A stretch of DNA of 64,000 nucleotides from Lithodes maja (taxonomy: Eukaryota > Arthropoda > Malacostraca > Decapoda > Lithodidae): assembly GCA_037953745.1 (NCBI GenBank), contig JBAKBP010006555.1, positions 45,315 through 109,314 of the forward strand, given 5' to 3'. Each line of letters begins with the position of its first letter. Position 1 is the first letter of the stretch. Positions 1-12,799 of this stretch are shown here, in pieces. The notes under the pieces were generated by a model. It did no database searches. It was not told where the DNA came from and saw only the letters and a list, made by a program, of their open reading frames with translations. The translations under genes were made by a program, and so were the position numbers.

Positions 1-2737
1 CCTGTCACATCCAACCCCAATTACAAGGCCCAATTATAGACCCATCTCACTAATACCTTGAGTACTGACCCCACCAAAACGGTCAGAGATTAACACAAGA
101 TTACGAGGGTCTGCTGAGCGCCGATTGGCCCACACCTGGTAGATCCCCCTCACACCCAACCCCTCTCGTCCATATGCCTATCTAATTTTATCTTAAAGCT
201 CCCTATCGTTCTTGATCCCACTATATCACTTGGTAGCCTATTCCACCCATCTACAACTCTGTTACCAAACCAATATTTGCCTATATCTTTTCTGAAACGA
301 AATTGATCTAATTTGAAACCATTTGTTAGTTATTTCGCTATCACTGAGCTTTAGTACATTTTTCATGTCTCCTTTATTAATTCCACTAACCCACTTGAAT
401 ACCTCTATCATGTCACCTCTAACTCTGCGTCTCTCTAACGAATGTAAGCCTAATTTCTTCAACCTTTCTTCATACGGAAGATTTCTAATATTATGGATCA
501 TTTTTGTCATTCTACGTTGTACTCTCTCCAATGAATCTATGTCCATTCTGTAATAAGGACACCAAAATTGAACAGCATAATCCATATGGGGTCTCACTAA
601 TGACAAGTAAAGTTTTAAGATAACATCAGCAGTTCTGTTACTCACACTCCTAGATATGAACCCGAGAATCCGGTTTGCCTTGTTACGAACGCTTATACAT
701 TGTTTTCTAGGCTTCAAATCATTGCTAACAAACACACCTAGATCTTTCTCACAGTCTGAGTTTTCTAATTCCATATTAGCTAGTTTATATTTAACATTTG
801 TATGCATCTTCCCTATCTTTAATACCTTGCATTTGTCAATGTTAAACTTCATCTGCCATTTTACTGACCATTCGTGTAAGGTATCTAGATCCCTTTGCAG
901 ACACTCTATATCTCTAACTGCATCAATTTTTCTCCCCATTTTGGTATCGTCTGCAAATTTACTTATCCTACTAGTTATACCTAAATCAAGGTCATTTATG
1001 TATATAATAAACAACAGAGGACCTAATACAGATCCCTGGGGGACACCACTCTTGACTGATCCCCATTCTGACTTAGTACCATTTATGCTGACTCTCTGCT
1101 TCCTACCAATTAGCCATGACCTAATCCATCCTAACAACGCCCCACCTATTCCATGTGCCTCAACCTTTCTCATCAATCTCTCATGAGGGACTCTGTCGAA
1201 AGCTTTACTGAAATCTAAATATATAATATCATATGACTTGTCATTATCTACTGCTTCATATACCTCTGAGAAAAAACTAAGCAAATTAGTAAGGCAAGAA
1301 CGTCCCTGAGTGAATCCATGCTGAGAAGAATTGATTAAGTTAAATGTTTCTAAGTGGTTTCTCATTTTCCTAGCAATAATTGACTCTAGTAGCTTTCCTA
1401 TGATTGAAGTGAGACTAATGGGACGGTAATTGGATGCTATTGATTTATCACCTTTTTTGAAAATCGGAACTACATTTGCAAACTTCAAAGCTTCTGGAAC
1501 TATACCTGTTTCTAATGAATTGTTAAAAAAAAATGTTAATGGGTAACTTAACTCATCTCTGCATTCTTTTAATACTCTAGCATATACCTCATCGGGACCA
1601 GGCGATTTCTGAGGTTTTAGTCTGTCAATTTCCTTAAGCACATCATTTCTACTTTTAGTAACCGTACTTAACCTATTTTCTATACTATCGCTATATACCT
1701 TACGGACTTCTGGAATCTGTGCCAAATTTTCATTAGTGAAACGGATAGAAACTGACTATTTAATGTACTGCACATTTCTAAATAATTTTCTGTCATTTCT
1801 CCTATCGAAGTTTTAAGGGGGCCTATTTTATCTCTAACTTTAGATTTATATAGCTGGTAAAAAGCCTTAGGGTTATTTTTTGAGTCATTGGCTATCCTGA
1901 TTTCATAATTTCTTTTGTCTGTCCTTATACCTTTTTTAACCTCTCTTGATAGATTCTGATAGTAAGCAAGTAGGTGAATTTCGCCTTTCTTATTTTTTTT
2001 ATATATTCCTCTATTTTTTCCTAGAAGGTCTAATAGTCTATTATTCATCCATTTGAGTTGGTTCTGTGTTGATCTAAATTTTCTTTTGGGGATATATTTA
2101 TTTTGCGCATTGTGGAGTGAAGAAATAAAATGATTATATGTAGCTGTCAAATTATCCTGAGTTAAGACAGGTATCTGAGAGAGAGTATGTTCATTAGCGC
2201 ACCTGGGTCCACTTAATAGTTTAACCATAGGATCGACTCTTAAGGCTCTTCTTAATCCACCATAATTGGCTTTTCTGAAATTGGGATAAGTGTTGTATTC
2301 TCTTTAGCCTTTCCTGTCCATTGTATGTTAAAATACATTGATTTATGATCACTATTTCCTAGTTGGTCTCCTATCTCTACATTATTTATCATTTGTTCAT
2401 TATTACTGAGAACTAAATCGAGGATATTATTACCTCTAGTAGGCGCGTCTATGAATTGAAATAAAAAACTATCCTGTACCGCCTCAATAAACTCTTGAAT
2501 CTGAGTCGCCTATTTGATGCTGCCAATCAATATTCGGAAAATTAAAATCCCCCATAATACACACATTGCTAAACCTTGATGCTATTTTCACTTCCTGCCA
2601 TAAAGCTGTACCTTCGTTTCTACTCATATTTGGTGGTCTATAAATAACTCCAATAATTATGGTCGCACTACCTTCGCTAACCTCTACTCAAACACTTTCG
2701 TTATCAGTATTTAGTCTAATACCTGATTTAATACATT
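1..2737 (-). mobile_element. CR1-like LINE, family A, 5'-truncated copy
   Basis: This is a non-LTR retrotransposon read on the minus strand. Its 3' UTR occupies roughly 1-261 and runs off the left edge of the window. The ORF2 region follows, and the copy is truncated inside the endonuclease domain near 2737, where a T-run begins. The plus-strand fragment at 2757-3288 is the same family and ends in two copies of an 8-bp unit (TTATGTTC). Short tandem repeats at the 3' end in place of poly(A) are characteristic of CR1-type elements. Clade assignment rests on this tail and on the RT motifs and is inference. Confidence 0.85.
262..2735 (-). pseudogene. LINE family A ORF2: endonuclease and reverse transcriptase, broken
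   Basis: The RT half is open from 1725 to 262 (487 residues). It contains NYRPISLTS, the YLDFSKAFD box, the GVPQGSVLGP box and the FADDTK catalytic box, followed by the C-terminal Cys-type WCPYYRMD region. The upstream linker (2228-1680) is in another frame and overlaps it, so a frameshift lies near 1700. The endonuclease C-terminal half can be recognised at about 2230-2735, with GDFNFPN near 2540 and the NSDH box near 2350, but it is interrupted by stops and frameshifts. A full ORF2 of this type would also carry the N-terminal half of the endonuclease, which is missing. It is not functional as it stands. Confidence 0.85.
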
Positions 2738-2756
2738 TTTTTTTTTTTTTTTTTAA

Positions 2757-3288
2757 AGGTTGAAAAAATTAGTCTTACATTCGTTAGAAAGACGCAGAGT
2801 TAGAGGGGATATGATAGAAGTGTTCAAGTGGGTTAGTGGGATAAATAAAGGAGACATGACAAATGTACTGAAGCTCAGTGATAGCGAAAGAACTCGAACA
2901 AATGGTTTCAAATTAGATAAATTTCGTTTCAGAAAAGATATAGGCAAATATTGTTTTGGTAACAGAGTTGTAGATGGGTGAAATGGGCTACCAAGTGATA
3001 TAGTGGGATCAAGAACGATAGGGAGCTTTAAGATAAAATTAGATAGGCATATGGACGAGATGGGTTGGGTGTGAGGGGGATCTGCCGGGTGTTGGCAAAT
3101 CGGCGCTCAGCAGATCCCCGTAATCTTGTGTTAATCCCTGACCGTTTTGGTGGGGTCAGTGCTCAAGGTATTAGTGAGTTGGGCCTATAATTGGGCCTTG
3201 AAATTGGTGTTGGGTGTGACAGGGATCTGCCTTGTGTGGGCCGATCGGCTTTTTGCAGACTCCCATTTCCTTATGTTCTTATGTTCTT
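2757..3288 (+). mobile_element. CR1-like LINE family A, 3'-end fragment in opposite orientation
   Basis: This plus-strand copy starts in the last part of ORF2 (LHSLERRRVRGDMIEVFKWV) and continues through the 3' UTR to a tail with two TTATGTTC units near 3268-3288. One Trp codon is TGA just after NRVVDG near 2980, so the reading frame is dead. Its sequence is the reverse complement of 1-490 with scattered substitutions. Because both copies keep a 3' end, the arrangement is two insertions or an inverted duplication, not the 5' inversion produced by twin priming. Confidence 0.85.
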
Positions 3289-3357
3289 AAAAAGGCCTCC
3301 CTCGGTCCAAGTAGAGTTAATGTTCCTCTTGCTTGATGGTGACTGTACCGACAACAA

Positions 3358-4930
<1,573 letters not shown>

Positions 4931-4979
4931 AGTCATCGTACAGAGAGGTCACTGAAGATTTCTTCCTGTACTGCGTCTC

Positions 4980-5120
4980 AAGCTGGTTCTTCCTTCCTTC
5001 CTTCTTCCCAAACTTCCTTCCTTTCTTCTTCCTTAACGTCCTGCCTTTCTTCTTCCCGAACTTCCTTCCTTCCTTCTTCCTTAACTTCCTTAATTTCTTC
5101 TTCCTTAACTTCCTTAAATG
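4980..5120. repeat. Polypyrimidine minisatellite
   Basis: This stretch is C+T-rich and made of variants of a roughly 24-bp unit (CTTCCTTCCTTCTTCC plus a short AAC-containing link). It directly follows the TG array. Confidence 0.85.
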
Positions 5121-5147
5121 CTGGGTGATGGGGGAATTTAACCCTCC

Positions 5148-5262
5148 CGAAAATCCCTGGACCTGGAGCGGTTTCGAACCCTGGTCAGTAGGCTTAATAA
5201 ACTCGCGCGCTAACGGTGGGTTTATTAGACTTCGCCACCAACTACTATTTTGCGCTATCCCA
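5148..5262 (-). repeat. tRNA-like SINE fragment
   Basis: Read on the minus strand, the segment has an A-box-like TGGCGAAGTCTA start and a perfect pol III B box GGTTCGAAACC (plus-strand 5170-5180), spaced as in tRNA-derived SINE heads. No convincing full cloverleaf was found, so a SINE relic is preferred over a tRNA gene. Confidence 0.45.
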
Positions 5263-5850
5263 GACGCCAACTCGGGTAGTTTTGTGGTTGCTGGATTTTT
5301 GCGAGCATTGACCATGTACGAGTTTGAGGCTATGAGGAAGTTCAAGTTACAAACATGGATATATAGTAGAAATACAACCTATTATACGTTTCTAATACGC
5401 CTCCACATAAGTCATAAGTACACACATGATTAAATATATATCAGCGTAATTTCCATTCAGCGTAAACTCACATACTGTAAATTGGCCTAACTTCGGTCAG
5501 GGGTCTGTACTTCGGACATTTCTGGATAAAAGTATATAAGCTACAATTATGGAAAAATGGCTCTGCATTATGGAAGAACACCGCAGACATGCTTGTTTTT
5601 CCATAATATCATGTATTTATCCCATAACTGCGGTTCATTACATTTGTCTACAGAGTGTCCGAAATTATGTCCCCGTCCGGAGTTACGTAATTTTACCGGT
5701 ACTGTATATTTGCCTTTCTGTTAAACATACAGATGCCGTATACACCTTGAGCTTCCTGATAGTCCAAAACTCGCAAGTGGTCATATAGCTATAGTCTGCC
5801 CCTCTGTGATATTTAAGGTGACAAAAAATAGGTAGGATTATAATAGGCCA
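5263..5850. other. Unassigned AT-rich sequence
   Basis: I see no conserved coding or repeat signature here. A 79-codon open frame at 5549-5788 has no recognisable motif and is probably chance. Confidence 0.5.
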
Positions 5851-5854
5851 ACTG

Positions 5855-6381
5855 GTCTGCCACTAAGAGAGGGGGAGAGGGGGGGGGTAGAGTTGAAGGT
5901 AAGGGGGATATAGGTTAACTGGATGGAGGGTAGGTAAGTAAGTGGCCGGGTAGGTAGGTAGGTAGGTAAGTGGGTAAGTAGGTGGGTGGGTTAGGTAGGA
6001 AGGTGGTTATATAAGTAGTTGAGCGGGTAGGTAGATGGGTGAGTAGGTAGGTGAGGTAGATGGGTGGGTAGGTTGGTGAGGTAGATGGGTGGGTAGGTAG
6101 GTGAGGTAGATGGGTGAGTGGGTAGGGAGTGAGCGGCTTAGGTAAGTAGGGAGATTGATAGGTAGGTAGGTAGCTAAGTAGGGAGACAGGCTGGTAAGTA
6201 GGGAAACGGGCTGGGAAGTCGGAAAATAGGTAAGTAGGTTGATATGTAGGTAGGTAGGTAAGTAGAGATATAGGCTGGTAAGTAGGGAGACAGGCTGGTA
6301 AGTAGGGAGACTGGCTTGTAAGTAGGGAGACAGGCTGGTAAGTAGACAACAACATACAGGCACATTTAGATAAACAGGTAT
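5855..6381. repeat. Degenerate GGTA-type tetranucleotide repeat
   Basis: The tract consists of GGTA, AGTA and GGGT steps with a secondary period of about 18-20 bp (variants of AAGTAGGGAGACAGGCTGGT) near its right end. It runs into the assembly gap. All long frames through it translate to Tyr/Leu/Pro/Thr repeats and are not genes. Confidence 0.9.
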
Positions 6382-6581
6382 NNNNNNNNNNNNNNNNNNN
6401 NNNNNNNNNNNNNNNNNNNNNNNNNNNNNNNNNNNNNNNNNNNNNNNNNNNNNNNNNNNNNNNNNNNNNNNNNNNNNNNNNNNNNNNNNNNNNNNNNNNN
6501 NNNNNNNNNNNNNNNNNNNNNNNNNNNNNNNNNNNNNNNNNNNNNNNNNNNNNNNNNNNNNNNNNNNNNNNNNNNNNNNNN
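6382..6581. other. Assembly gap of exactly 200 N
   Basis: The gap is 200 undetermined bases, a round number typical of a scaffolding placeholder. Its true length and the adjacency of its two sides are therefore unknown. The left side is a tetranucleotide repeat and the right side cuts the interior of an LTR retrotransposon. Confidence 0.98.
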
Positions 6582-6660
6582 CCCTAAACATCTGTTGTAC
6601 TTGCTGGTTACTAGGCTGTACCGTGTTATCCTCCCCCGTAAATGATGAGTCATTAGACAT
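6582..6660 (-). CDS. N-terminus of gag-like ORF, cut by the gap
   Basis: The frame begins MSNDSSFTGEDNTVQPSNQQ and is cut by the N run after 26 codons. It stands where the gag start stands in the element at 34784-46162 (there MSYTGSEENGDTVRN at 44152) and has a similar acidic, Ser/Gln-rich composition. An in-frame Met lies nine codons further upstream (6687). I chose the 6660 start by analogy with the other element. Confidence 0.5.
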
Positions 6661-6930
6661 AGTGCTGGTTATACAATTGCTGTTCATAAAAAAAAAGAAG
6701 TGCTTATTACTAATTGCAGTCTCGACTCACAAAATGTTAAAGATGCTTGAATGACTCTACTCTAGACACCCCCAACGAAACAATCTGCAAGTCCACCAAT
6801 ACAATAATGACACAATAAAAATTCCTCCAATATGCAAGAAAATTCTAGCCAGCTCTACTAGGTAGCATAGAATAGTTCTCCAAAAAACATGTGATAGGAT
6901 ACTACTGAATCTTGTGCAAGGTTGCCATTT

Positions 6931-8748
6931 TGTTACGGCTGGATCGGCAATACATATTCGGGATTCTTGATCGTAGGACAGAAATGGCTTATGTGACAAC
7001 GACACGCTCGATTCCAGTCCCAAATACTATATGCTCCAGACAACAAAAGCACCAACGCCCTACAGAGTTATCGTCTATGGTAACGAGGTACCTTAACTCG
7101 GCGAAAGTGTACAACAGGGGTAGGCTATGAGGCTAAACTCCCTCAGACATTTATAGGTTACGTTATTACTAAAGAAATGCAATACTCAAGAAACTACGTT
7201 AATATTAAGCCTCTAATAATGTAGAATAGAAGCAGGCTAAAGGTATGACAGTGAAATGCTAAATGACAAATGTACACGCCTACTTGAAAGCGCGTGCACT
7301 AGAATAACTGTCCCCTACTAACATGCACTAGCATGTAGCATACAAGATGTTCATGATCCAGTAGATACCTAATAATACACATGGAAGGAACATAAATAGT
7401 AGTCACTTATTATAAGAATGAATCTATACTTGGAATAACTAAAAGGTTGCAGGCAACAGTACTGCGCCGGTAGCCTACTACCGCATAGGCTACTTCGCTT
7501 CTCTCACTCTGTCTCCCCTCTGAGTCCGTATGCGCCCTACGCAACAGAACTCCGGACACAGCAGCAAAACGACAGTGCAGTTAATTGATACATGAAAGTA
7601 TTAATAGTGTTGTCTTGTGTGTGAGTAATGTGTATTGTAAAGTGTTACATACATAAACTTAAAGAGAGCTGCAATGCATAGTAAAATAAAGGTATAACCC
7701 ACTCATCATCCCCATGTGTTCTAGCTAGCAGGCCAAGTCACAGGAACAACGAGTCCCAGCACCGAAAGTGAGAACCCAGGAAAAGACTGTAGAGAACACA
7801 AGGACAGATAAATTACGTTACTCTACTATACCGGCACTACGAGCGAGCTGTAGTCTCTGGTACTGCACTCGCTCCTGGCTCGGTAGGCAAATCAAGGCTA
7901 AGTCCTCGCCCCTCTACAGACAACTCCTGGGCATGGTCGGGCTCTTACACATGGCACTAGTCTAGTCACAAATTGGATGATGAGCTGGGCATATAACTCG
8001 TGAACATGTAGAACGTTCACCAACTATCCTCATCAAGAAGATCGCTGTTCACATTAACCCCTTAAATCTAATACATGTAAATATATGCTTGTCCTAAGAG
8101 TAATACGAGAGGTGAGTGCTGAAACTCCTTTAGGACCTCAAGGGAAGGGTATGCATTTAAATAGAGAGAAGAATGAAATGAGAGTAATGTCGTCAGAGAG
8201 AAAGAGTGCAACCGTGAGAAATTGGGAGAGAGGGCAAGGGATGTTAGAATCTCAAAGGTTCTAGGCAACCTGATCATGGAACACACAGCGAGCCTCCAGG
8301 CAATGTGCAGCACGACAACATGGGCAGCCCAGGCAGCATAGGCAGGCGGCAATGGACTACCAACCCTGTCGCACCTAGCTATAAGCGCAGGGCTGCCAAC
8401 CGGTCCATACGTCTGGCAACCACCCCCCCGGCAGCGTGGCGCATTGCTACCCTCTCGCTCTGAAGTCTAACTCACTCTCTCTCTCTGAATTCCTATTGTC
8501 TTATCTATCAACTTCTCTATTGATACTACATATTAAATGGAAGGTCTCGACATGGCTTAAAACAAAACCCACCACTGGTTAGCACATGACGAGACCTTTG
8601 CAGAGATACAAAGAACATAGTTATACGTTGTCACACTCAATATAAGCAGCCAGCACGGTACAGCGGTACACGGTACCGCACCGTGGCGGTACAGTGGAGT
8701 ACCAAGGAGTACAATCAGGTTACGTTGCCACGCACTGGGTGCGTCACA
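6931..8748 (-). repeat. LTR (1818 bp) of the truncated Gmr1-like element
   Basis: The plus-strand boundaries are TGTTACGGCTGG and GTGCGTCACA, giving TG...CA ends on both strands. The length is close to those of the other two elements' LTRs (about 1.79 and 1.86 kb). A cluster of CGGTAC steps lies near 8655-8705. The only open frames are short and unconvincing. Confidence 0.75.
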
Positions 8749-8765
8749 ATATATATATATACCGG

Positions 8766-8845
8766 TATATACTCAGCAGGGCTCGAACCACTGACAGTCA
8801 GGACGAGCGTCCATGCTTTACTCAACTCTACCACGGAGTGATAAA
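8766..8845 (-). repeat. tRNA-like SINE fragment
   Basis: On the minus strand an A-box-like TGGTAGAGTTGAGTAA is followed about 40 bases later by the B box GGTTCGAGCC. The layout matches the palindromic tRNA-like sequence at 9035-9183, so the two are probably members of one SINE-type family. Confidence 0.5.
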
Positions 8846-8975
8846 CATTACTTAACCTCTTCCTATGTATATTATGGAGAAGGGAAGTGAAGTATTCCAT
8901 TTCGTACGCAAGTCAAGCCCGGCTGAGAGTATATAATAATTTAGTAATAACGTGTATTTGTGAGATATACTTATT

Positions 8976-9179
8976 ATATATATATATATATATATATATT
9001 GAGAATATATCACAAATACACGTGAGCCACTAAATGTTTCTAGTCTCTCAGTGGGGATCGAACCATCGACCATCAGAACGATAGCCAACGCTTAATCAAT
9101 TACACCACGGTGGTGTAATTGATTAAGCGTCGGCTATCGTTCTGATGGTCGATGGTTCGATCCCCACTGAGAGACTAGA

Positions 9180-9240
<61 letters not shown>

Positions 9241-9245
9241 GGAGA
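8976..9245. repeat. 149-bp palindrome of a tRNA-like sequence between (TA)n tracts
   Basis: Arms 9035-9108 and 9110-9183 are reverse complements with one mismatch seen in 74 bp, around a single central base at 9109. Each arm holds a B box (GGTTCGATCCC on its sense strand). The palindrome is bordered by (TA)n at about 8976-9000 and 9184-9225, then (GA)n to about 9241. Confidence 0.9.
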
Positions 9246-9394
9246 GATGTATTATAAGATGTCATTTTATGCAATTATTTTTTACGATTGAAAAAGTGTT
9301 TCCAGTGATAGGAGGCTTTAGAACATAACGTTGCATATGCACTAAATGGAATACATTTAATGCACGACGATGTACTCTCGGCCCTATCTTGACT
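9246..9394. other. Unassigned AT-rich spacer
   Basis: No feature recognised. Confidence 0.4.
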
Positions 9395-10160
9395 TAATAC
9401 TAAGAAGGCGTACGGTCCGGATGGTGTTCCTCCTGTTGTACTCAAAAACTGTTCTTCCGTGCTGACTCCCTGCCTAGGCAAACTTTTTCATTTCTGTCTA
9501 TCCTCTAACGCCTTCCCTTCATGCTGGAAGTTTGCTCTTATTCAACCTGTCCCAAAGAAAGGTGACCGTTCTCAACCCTCCAACTATCGTCCAATTGCTC
9601 TCCTTTCTTGCATCTCTAAAGTTTTTAAAATTATTCTTAACTCAAAATTTCTTAAACATTTATCTTACCATAATCTACTTTCAGATCGCCAGTACGGTTT
9701 CCTTAAGGGCTGCTCTACTGGTAATCGTCTTGCTTATCTTACTAACTCTTGGTCATCCTCCTTTCGGGACTTCGGTAAGACTTTTTCTATTGCTCTAGAC
9801 ATATCGAAATCAATGTTCTTCAGAACTCTCTTAGTGTATACCCCCTCCCTTGCGGCGAGTGCGAGACACCCACCTTTCAACACAGTCCCACTCCTTTTCA
9901 GTCGAGCTCTCCAACCGAAAAATTGGCAAATTTTCTCAGTCTTTCTTCTACTCAACAAGTGAACTCTGGAACTCTCTCCCTCAATCAATCTTTCTGTCAT
10001 CCTATGACTTAGACTGCTTTAAACTTCGTGGGTCCAGGAATTTTGACTCCAACATCCCTTGAATTTGGCTCTGTCACTCTTCTAACTTTGGGGGAGACAC
10101 TCGCTACAGGCAATCTGCCTTTAGTCTCCTCCATACACATAGAAACAAAACAAAAGTACC
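9395..10160 (+). pseudogene. Internally deleted LINE reverse transcriptase (jockey/I-like superfamily)
   Basis: The segment reads KKAYGPDGVPPVVLKN, then KKGDRSQPSNYRPIALLS, then LLSDRQYGFLKGCSTG and FSIALDISK, which are RT motifs up to the first catalytic Asp box. Immediately after this (about 9810) the sequence jumps to the extreme C-terminus of such a protein (SELWNSLPQSIF, near 9965), in another frame. The central RT with its second catalytic Asp box is deleted. The family differs from LINE families A and B and from the RTE-like copy. The clade is uncertain. Confidence 0.75.
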
Positions 10161-11404
10161 CAGCACCAATGCCTTGATGTACTAAGAAATCAGCAGTCAA
10201 ATAGAAGCATATCTTGATAAAACATTGTTTTGGAACTTTGATGGAATACTAGAATATACAGTATTTACAGCCAGAAATCTTGGTGAAAGTACAATAAACC
10301 TATCATTTATGTAGTACCAAATAAGCTTGCCTTCACTTAAGAGACTCCAGACATTTGGAGGAATGTTACGAATGCGGGTCTCTTCATATTTAACTATGAT
10401 TTATATATCTACAATATCTATCTAAAGCCAGACTGCGTTGATCCCCGAGGGGTTGTTCACGAATGAATCGCCTCATGCTCGTCTGTCATCCAAAAGCTCT
10501 CGCCCATCATCCCACTCAGCACCATTAATCGAGTTTGTAGAGATATCACGGAGTGTCTGTGTAGCTGCCTGTTAGTGTATTTCTCTAATAACCACCGAGC
10601 CTATATTGTCTTGTATTTGTTATGAATAATAAACGATTAACGCGACAAATTATTAACCCTGTGCCGACAAGTATTATCAAATAGTTGTTTTACAGAAATA
10701 TAAGCTGAAAACTATACATTACCTAAAGGCCCACGATTGAATCCTCTCCATTTCTCAGAGACAATTTGTTTATCTAATTGGTCATTGTTTATGAGTTAGG
10801 GTTACTAGCCCAATCACCCATTGTTGTTTACCGTGTGTGATGTGCATGTGAAATATAATCATAGTGTTGGAATGGCTGAGGATGTGAATGTAGTCTGTAA
10901 CCAGTGTAATCTGCTCTCCCATGGTAACCAGCTGTTACCATGTATTCATGAACATGTAGCTCTGGGTATCGCACCTCTGATGTCCACCATTGCAGTTAGG
11001 GTCATGGAAGGTCATGCCCGCAGGTCAACAAACGGTACATCGATAAGGAAGTAAACCCGGGTCCTTTACCCTCACAGGATAACCGACTAACTAAATTCCT
11101 GAGTTCCAAACAATGTAAGTGTATGCCCCTTACTGATGACTATTCCACATATTAGCTAATCAAATATTGGCACTCTTAATTTTCTAGTTAATATGGCAAG
11201 ACCTTTGTGACAACAGGGATGGATCTGCAATATGGATACAGTATGAGTATCCCTACAAAACACAAAATGATACTTTAAAAACCATGCTCTACAAAGTAAT
11301 TCATTAGATCAAAATACTAATTGCTTCATCGATAATTAATAGCTTTGTTATTTGCAATGATCAATTAATTATTAGGTTCAAATTCTATATCTATCCAAAG
11401 ACAA
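10161..11404. other. Unassigned sequence
   Basis: I see no gene in this stretch. A 77-codon frame at 10821-11054 has no recognised motif. A short inverted motif around TGGTAACCAGCTGTTACCA occurs near 10921. Confidence 0.4.
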
Positions 11405-11600
11405 TGAAAAGGACATGAGCGCCTCATTCAAGCTTCACATATGTCCCCCAACTTTACCATCTACTTCCATACTACACCATCTCTCCATACACTCAATAGA
11501 TCCCTGGTGCTTTTCCCATCTTTACTCTCTTGAATGCCTCACACACTTCTGACCTCCTGATCGCCTTCTCTCTCACTGATTCACTTCCCCTTCCTTACAC
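11405..11600 (-). pseudogene. RTE-like LINE fragment
   Basis: The reverse complement encodes IRRSEVCEAFKRVKMGKAP followed by a stop-riddled YGEMV-type stretch. It matches IRRSEVWEAMKRVKLGKAP and the following residues of the RTE-like LINE at 50560-50690. It is a small decayed fragment of the same family. Confidence 0.75.
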
Positions 11601-11984
11601 CATCCAATTATCCAACCATTACGTTGCCACTGTAAATCATTAACCATTTTTTTTACCGAATTAATTATCGAATATATTATACTTTTATTAATTAAAGTAT
11701 ACTAATACATACTTTTAGAATAATGTGTGTGTGAGTGTGTGTGTGTGTGTGTATGTGTGTGTTGTATGTAACGGGAAAATCACGTTTTTGCTCTTACTAT
11801 TTATTTGTGGTATTCAGTGTGATGTGATGCATTTTGTATCCATAGAGTTTAAGATAATGTTAGTTTGGGGATAAATCTGACAAGAAAACTTGATAGGACA
11901 TTTTATTTGTACGCTGTTGTAAGTTAAAACTCGTAACACAATGATAGTGAACTTTCCCTCTATTTATAGAGGTGTAGAGGTACG

Positions 11985-12065
11985 TTGAGTGTATGGTGGA
12001 GTGTCATGCCACTTGGCTGGTAATCCAATGGTCCCGGATTCGAATCCCGATATATCAATGGGAAG
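11985..12065 (+). repeat. tRNA-like SINE head
   Basis: An A-box-like TGGTGGAGTGTCATG is followed by the B box within CCCGGATTCGAATCCCG near 12036-12052. This is the organisation of a tRNA-derived SINE. The sequence after it (to about 12200) could be its body, but I cannot set a boundary. Confidence 0.5.
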
Positions 12066-12784
12066 ATATTATTGGAATGGAATTTGTGCTGTACCTAGTA
12101 TTAGTGCATTACCACAAAGCCCACCGAAACGCCAAAAAATACCCTCATTGTTCCCTGATTAAATAGCACTGTATGAATATTCCCATATTCAAAATATGCT
12201 ACAGTGGGGGCAATGCCTAGCGAGTTAATTGCTCAATAGGTGGCGTTCTGAGAGTGAGGGTCTGAGTCTAGGGGGCGAGACAGTGAAGCACTAAGGCAAG
12301 GTAGCTCCAGAGATGGGGCTGCTTCAAGCCGTGCATCTTGCGAAGGCAAGATAGCGGGGGATGGTTGCATCTCAAAGGACTTCACATGTATCACTCCCTA
12401 GACTGGAACGAGGCCTTACGGGCCTCACCGTTGAATGTACGGTTGAATGTACTGGCTCTCGGCCTATGCCCGAGAGGAGTAATTGGAAAATAGAAAAACA
12501 AAATATCATTAGTTCTTGTATATAAATATTCTAACCTGTGTGTTTTATTTGTTGGTTTACAGTTCCCCATGTATATTTAGCACATGTTATCTATGCTATT
12601 TTTTATATTCCCCTAACTTATCCTTAGTGCATTCCATTTTCTCGCAGTATCTTATTTCCCTTCAGACCTCCGTGAAGCTCCTCCACAGAGCTGGGAGAGT
12701 GGTGGGGGGAGAGACTCTTATTGCAACCCCCACCAACCTTCAAGTTCCCTTTCTCTCCCAAGTTGGTCAATAAATTCCTCCAGG
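12066..12784. other. Unassigned; hairpin-rich stretch at 12290-12480
   Basis: Between 12290 and 12480 several short stem-loops can be seen, such as GAGGCCTTACGGGCCTC and CTCTCGGCCTATGCCCGAGAG. The remainder is AT-rich with no recognised gene. Confidence 0.4.
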
Positions 12785-12799
12785 AGACAAATAGAGTGG

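Larger units (their letters stand above)
6582..8748 (-). mobile_element. Gmr1-like LTR retrotransposon, 5' end only (minus orientation)
   Basis: In minus orientation the element starts at 8748 and runs to the gap. It comprises a full LTR (6931-8748), a primer-binding-like TGGCAACC directly inside the LTR, a leader, and the first codons of a gag-like ORF. The LTR end TGTTACG and the inner layout match the elements at 34784-46162 and 58383-64000, which show the Gmr1-type pol order. Everything downstream of the first 26 gag codons is missing at the gap, by truncation or misjoining. Confidence 0.75.

Noticed and set aside
5148..5262. Genuine tRNA genes at 5150, 8770, 9035 and 12000
   Set aside because: A and B boxes are present but I could not form complete acceptor and anticodon stems; SINE-type derivatives fit better.
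5855..6381. Possible interstitial telomeric repeat
   Set aside because: The units are GGTA/AGTA/GGGT tetranucleotides, not the arthropod pentanucleotide TTAGG.
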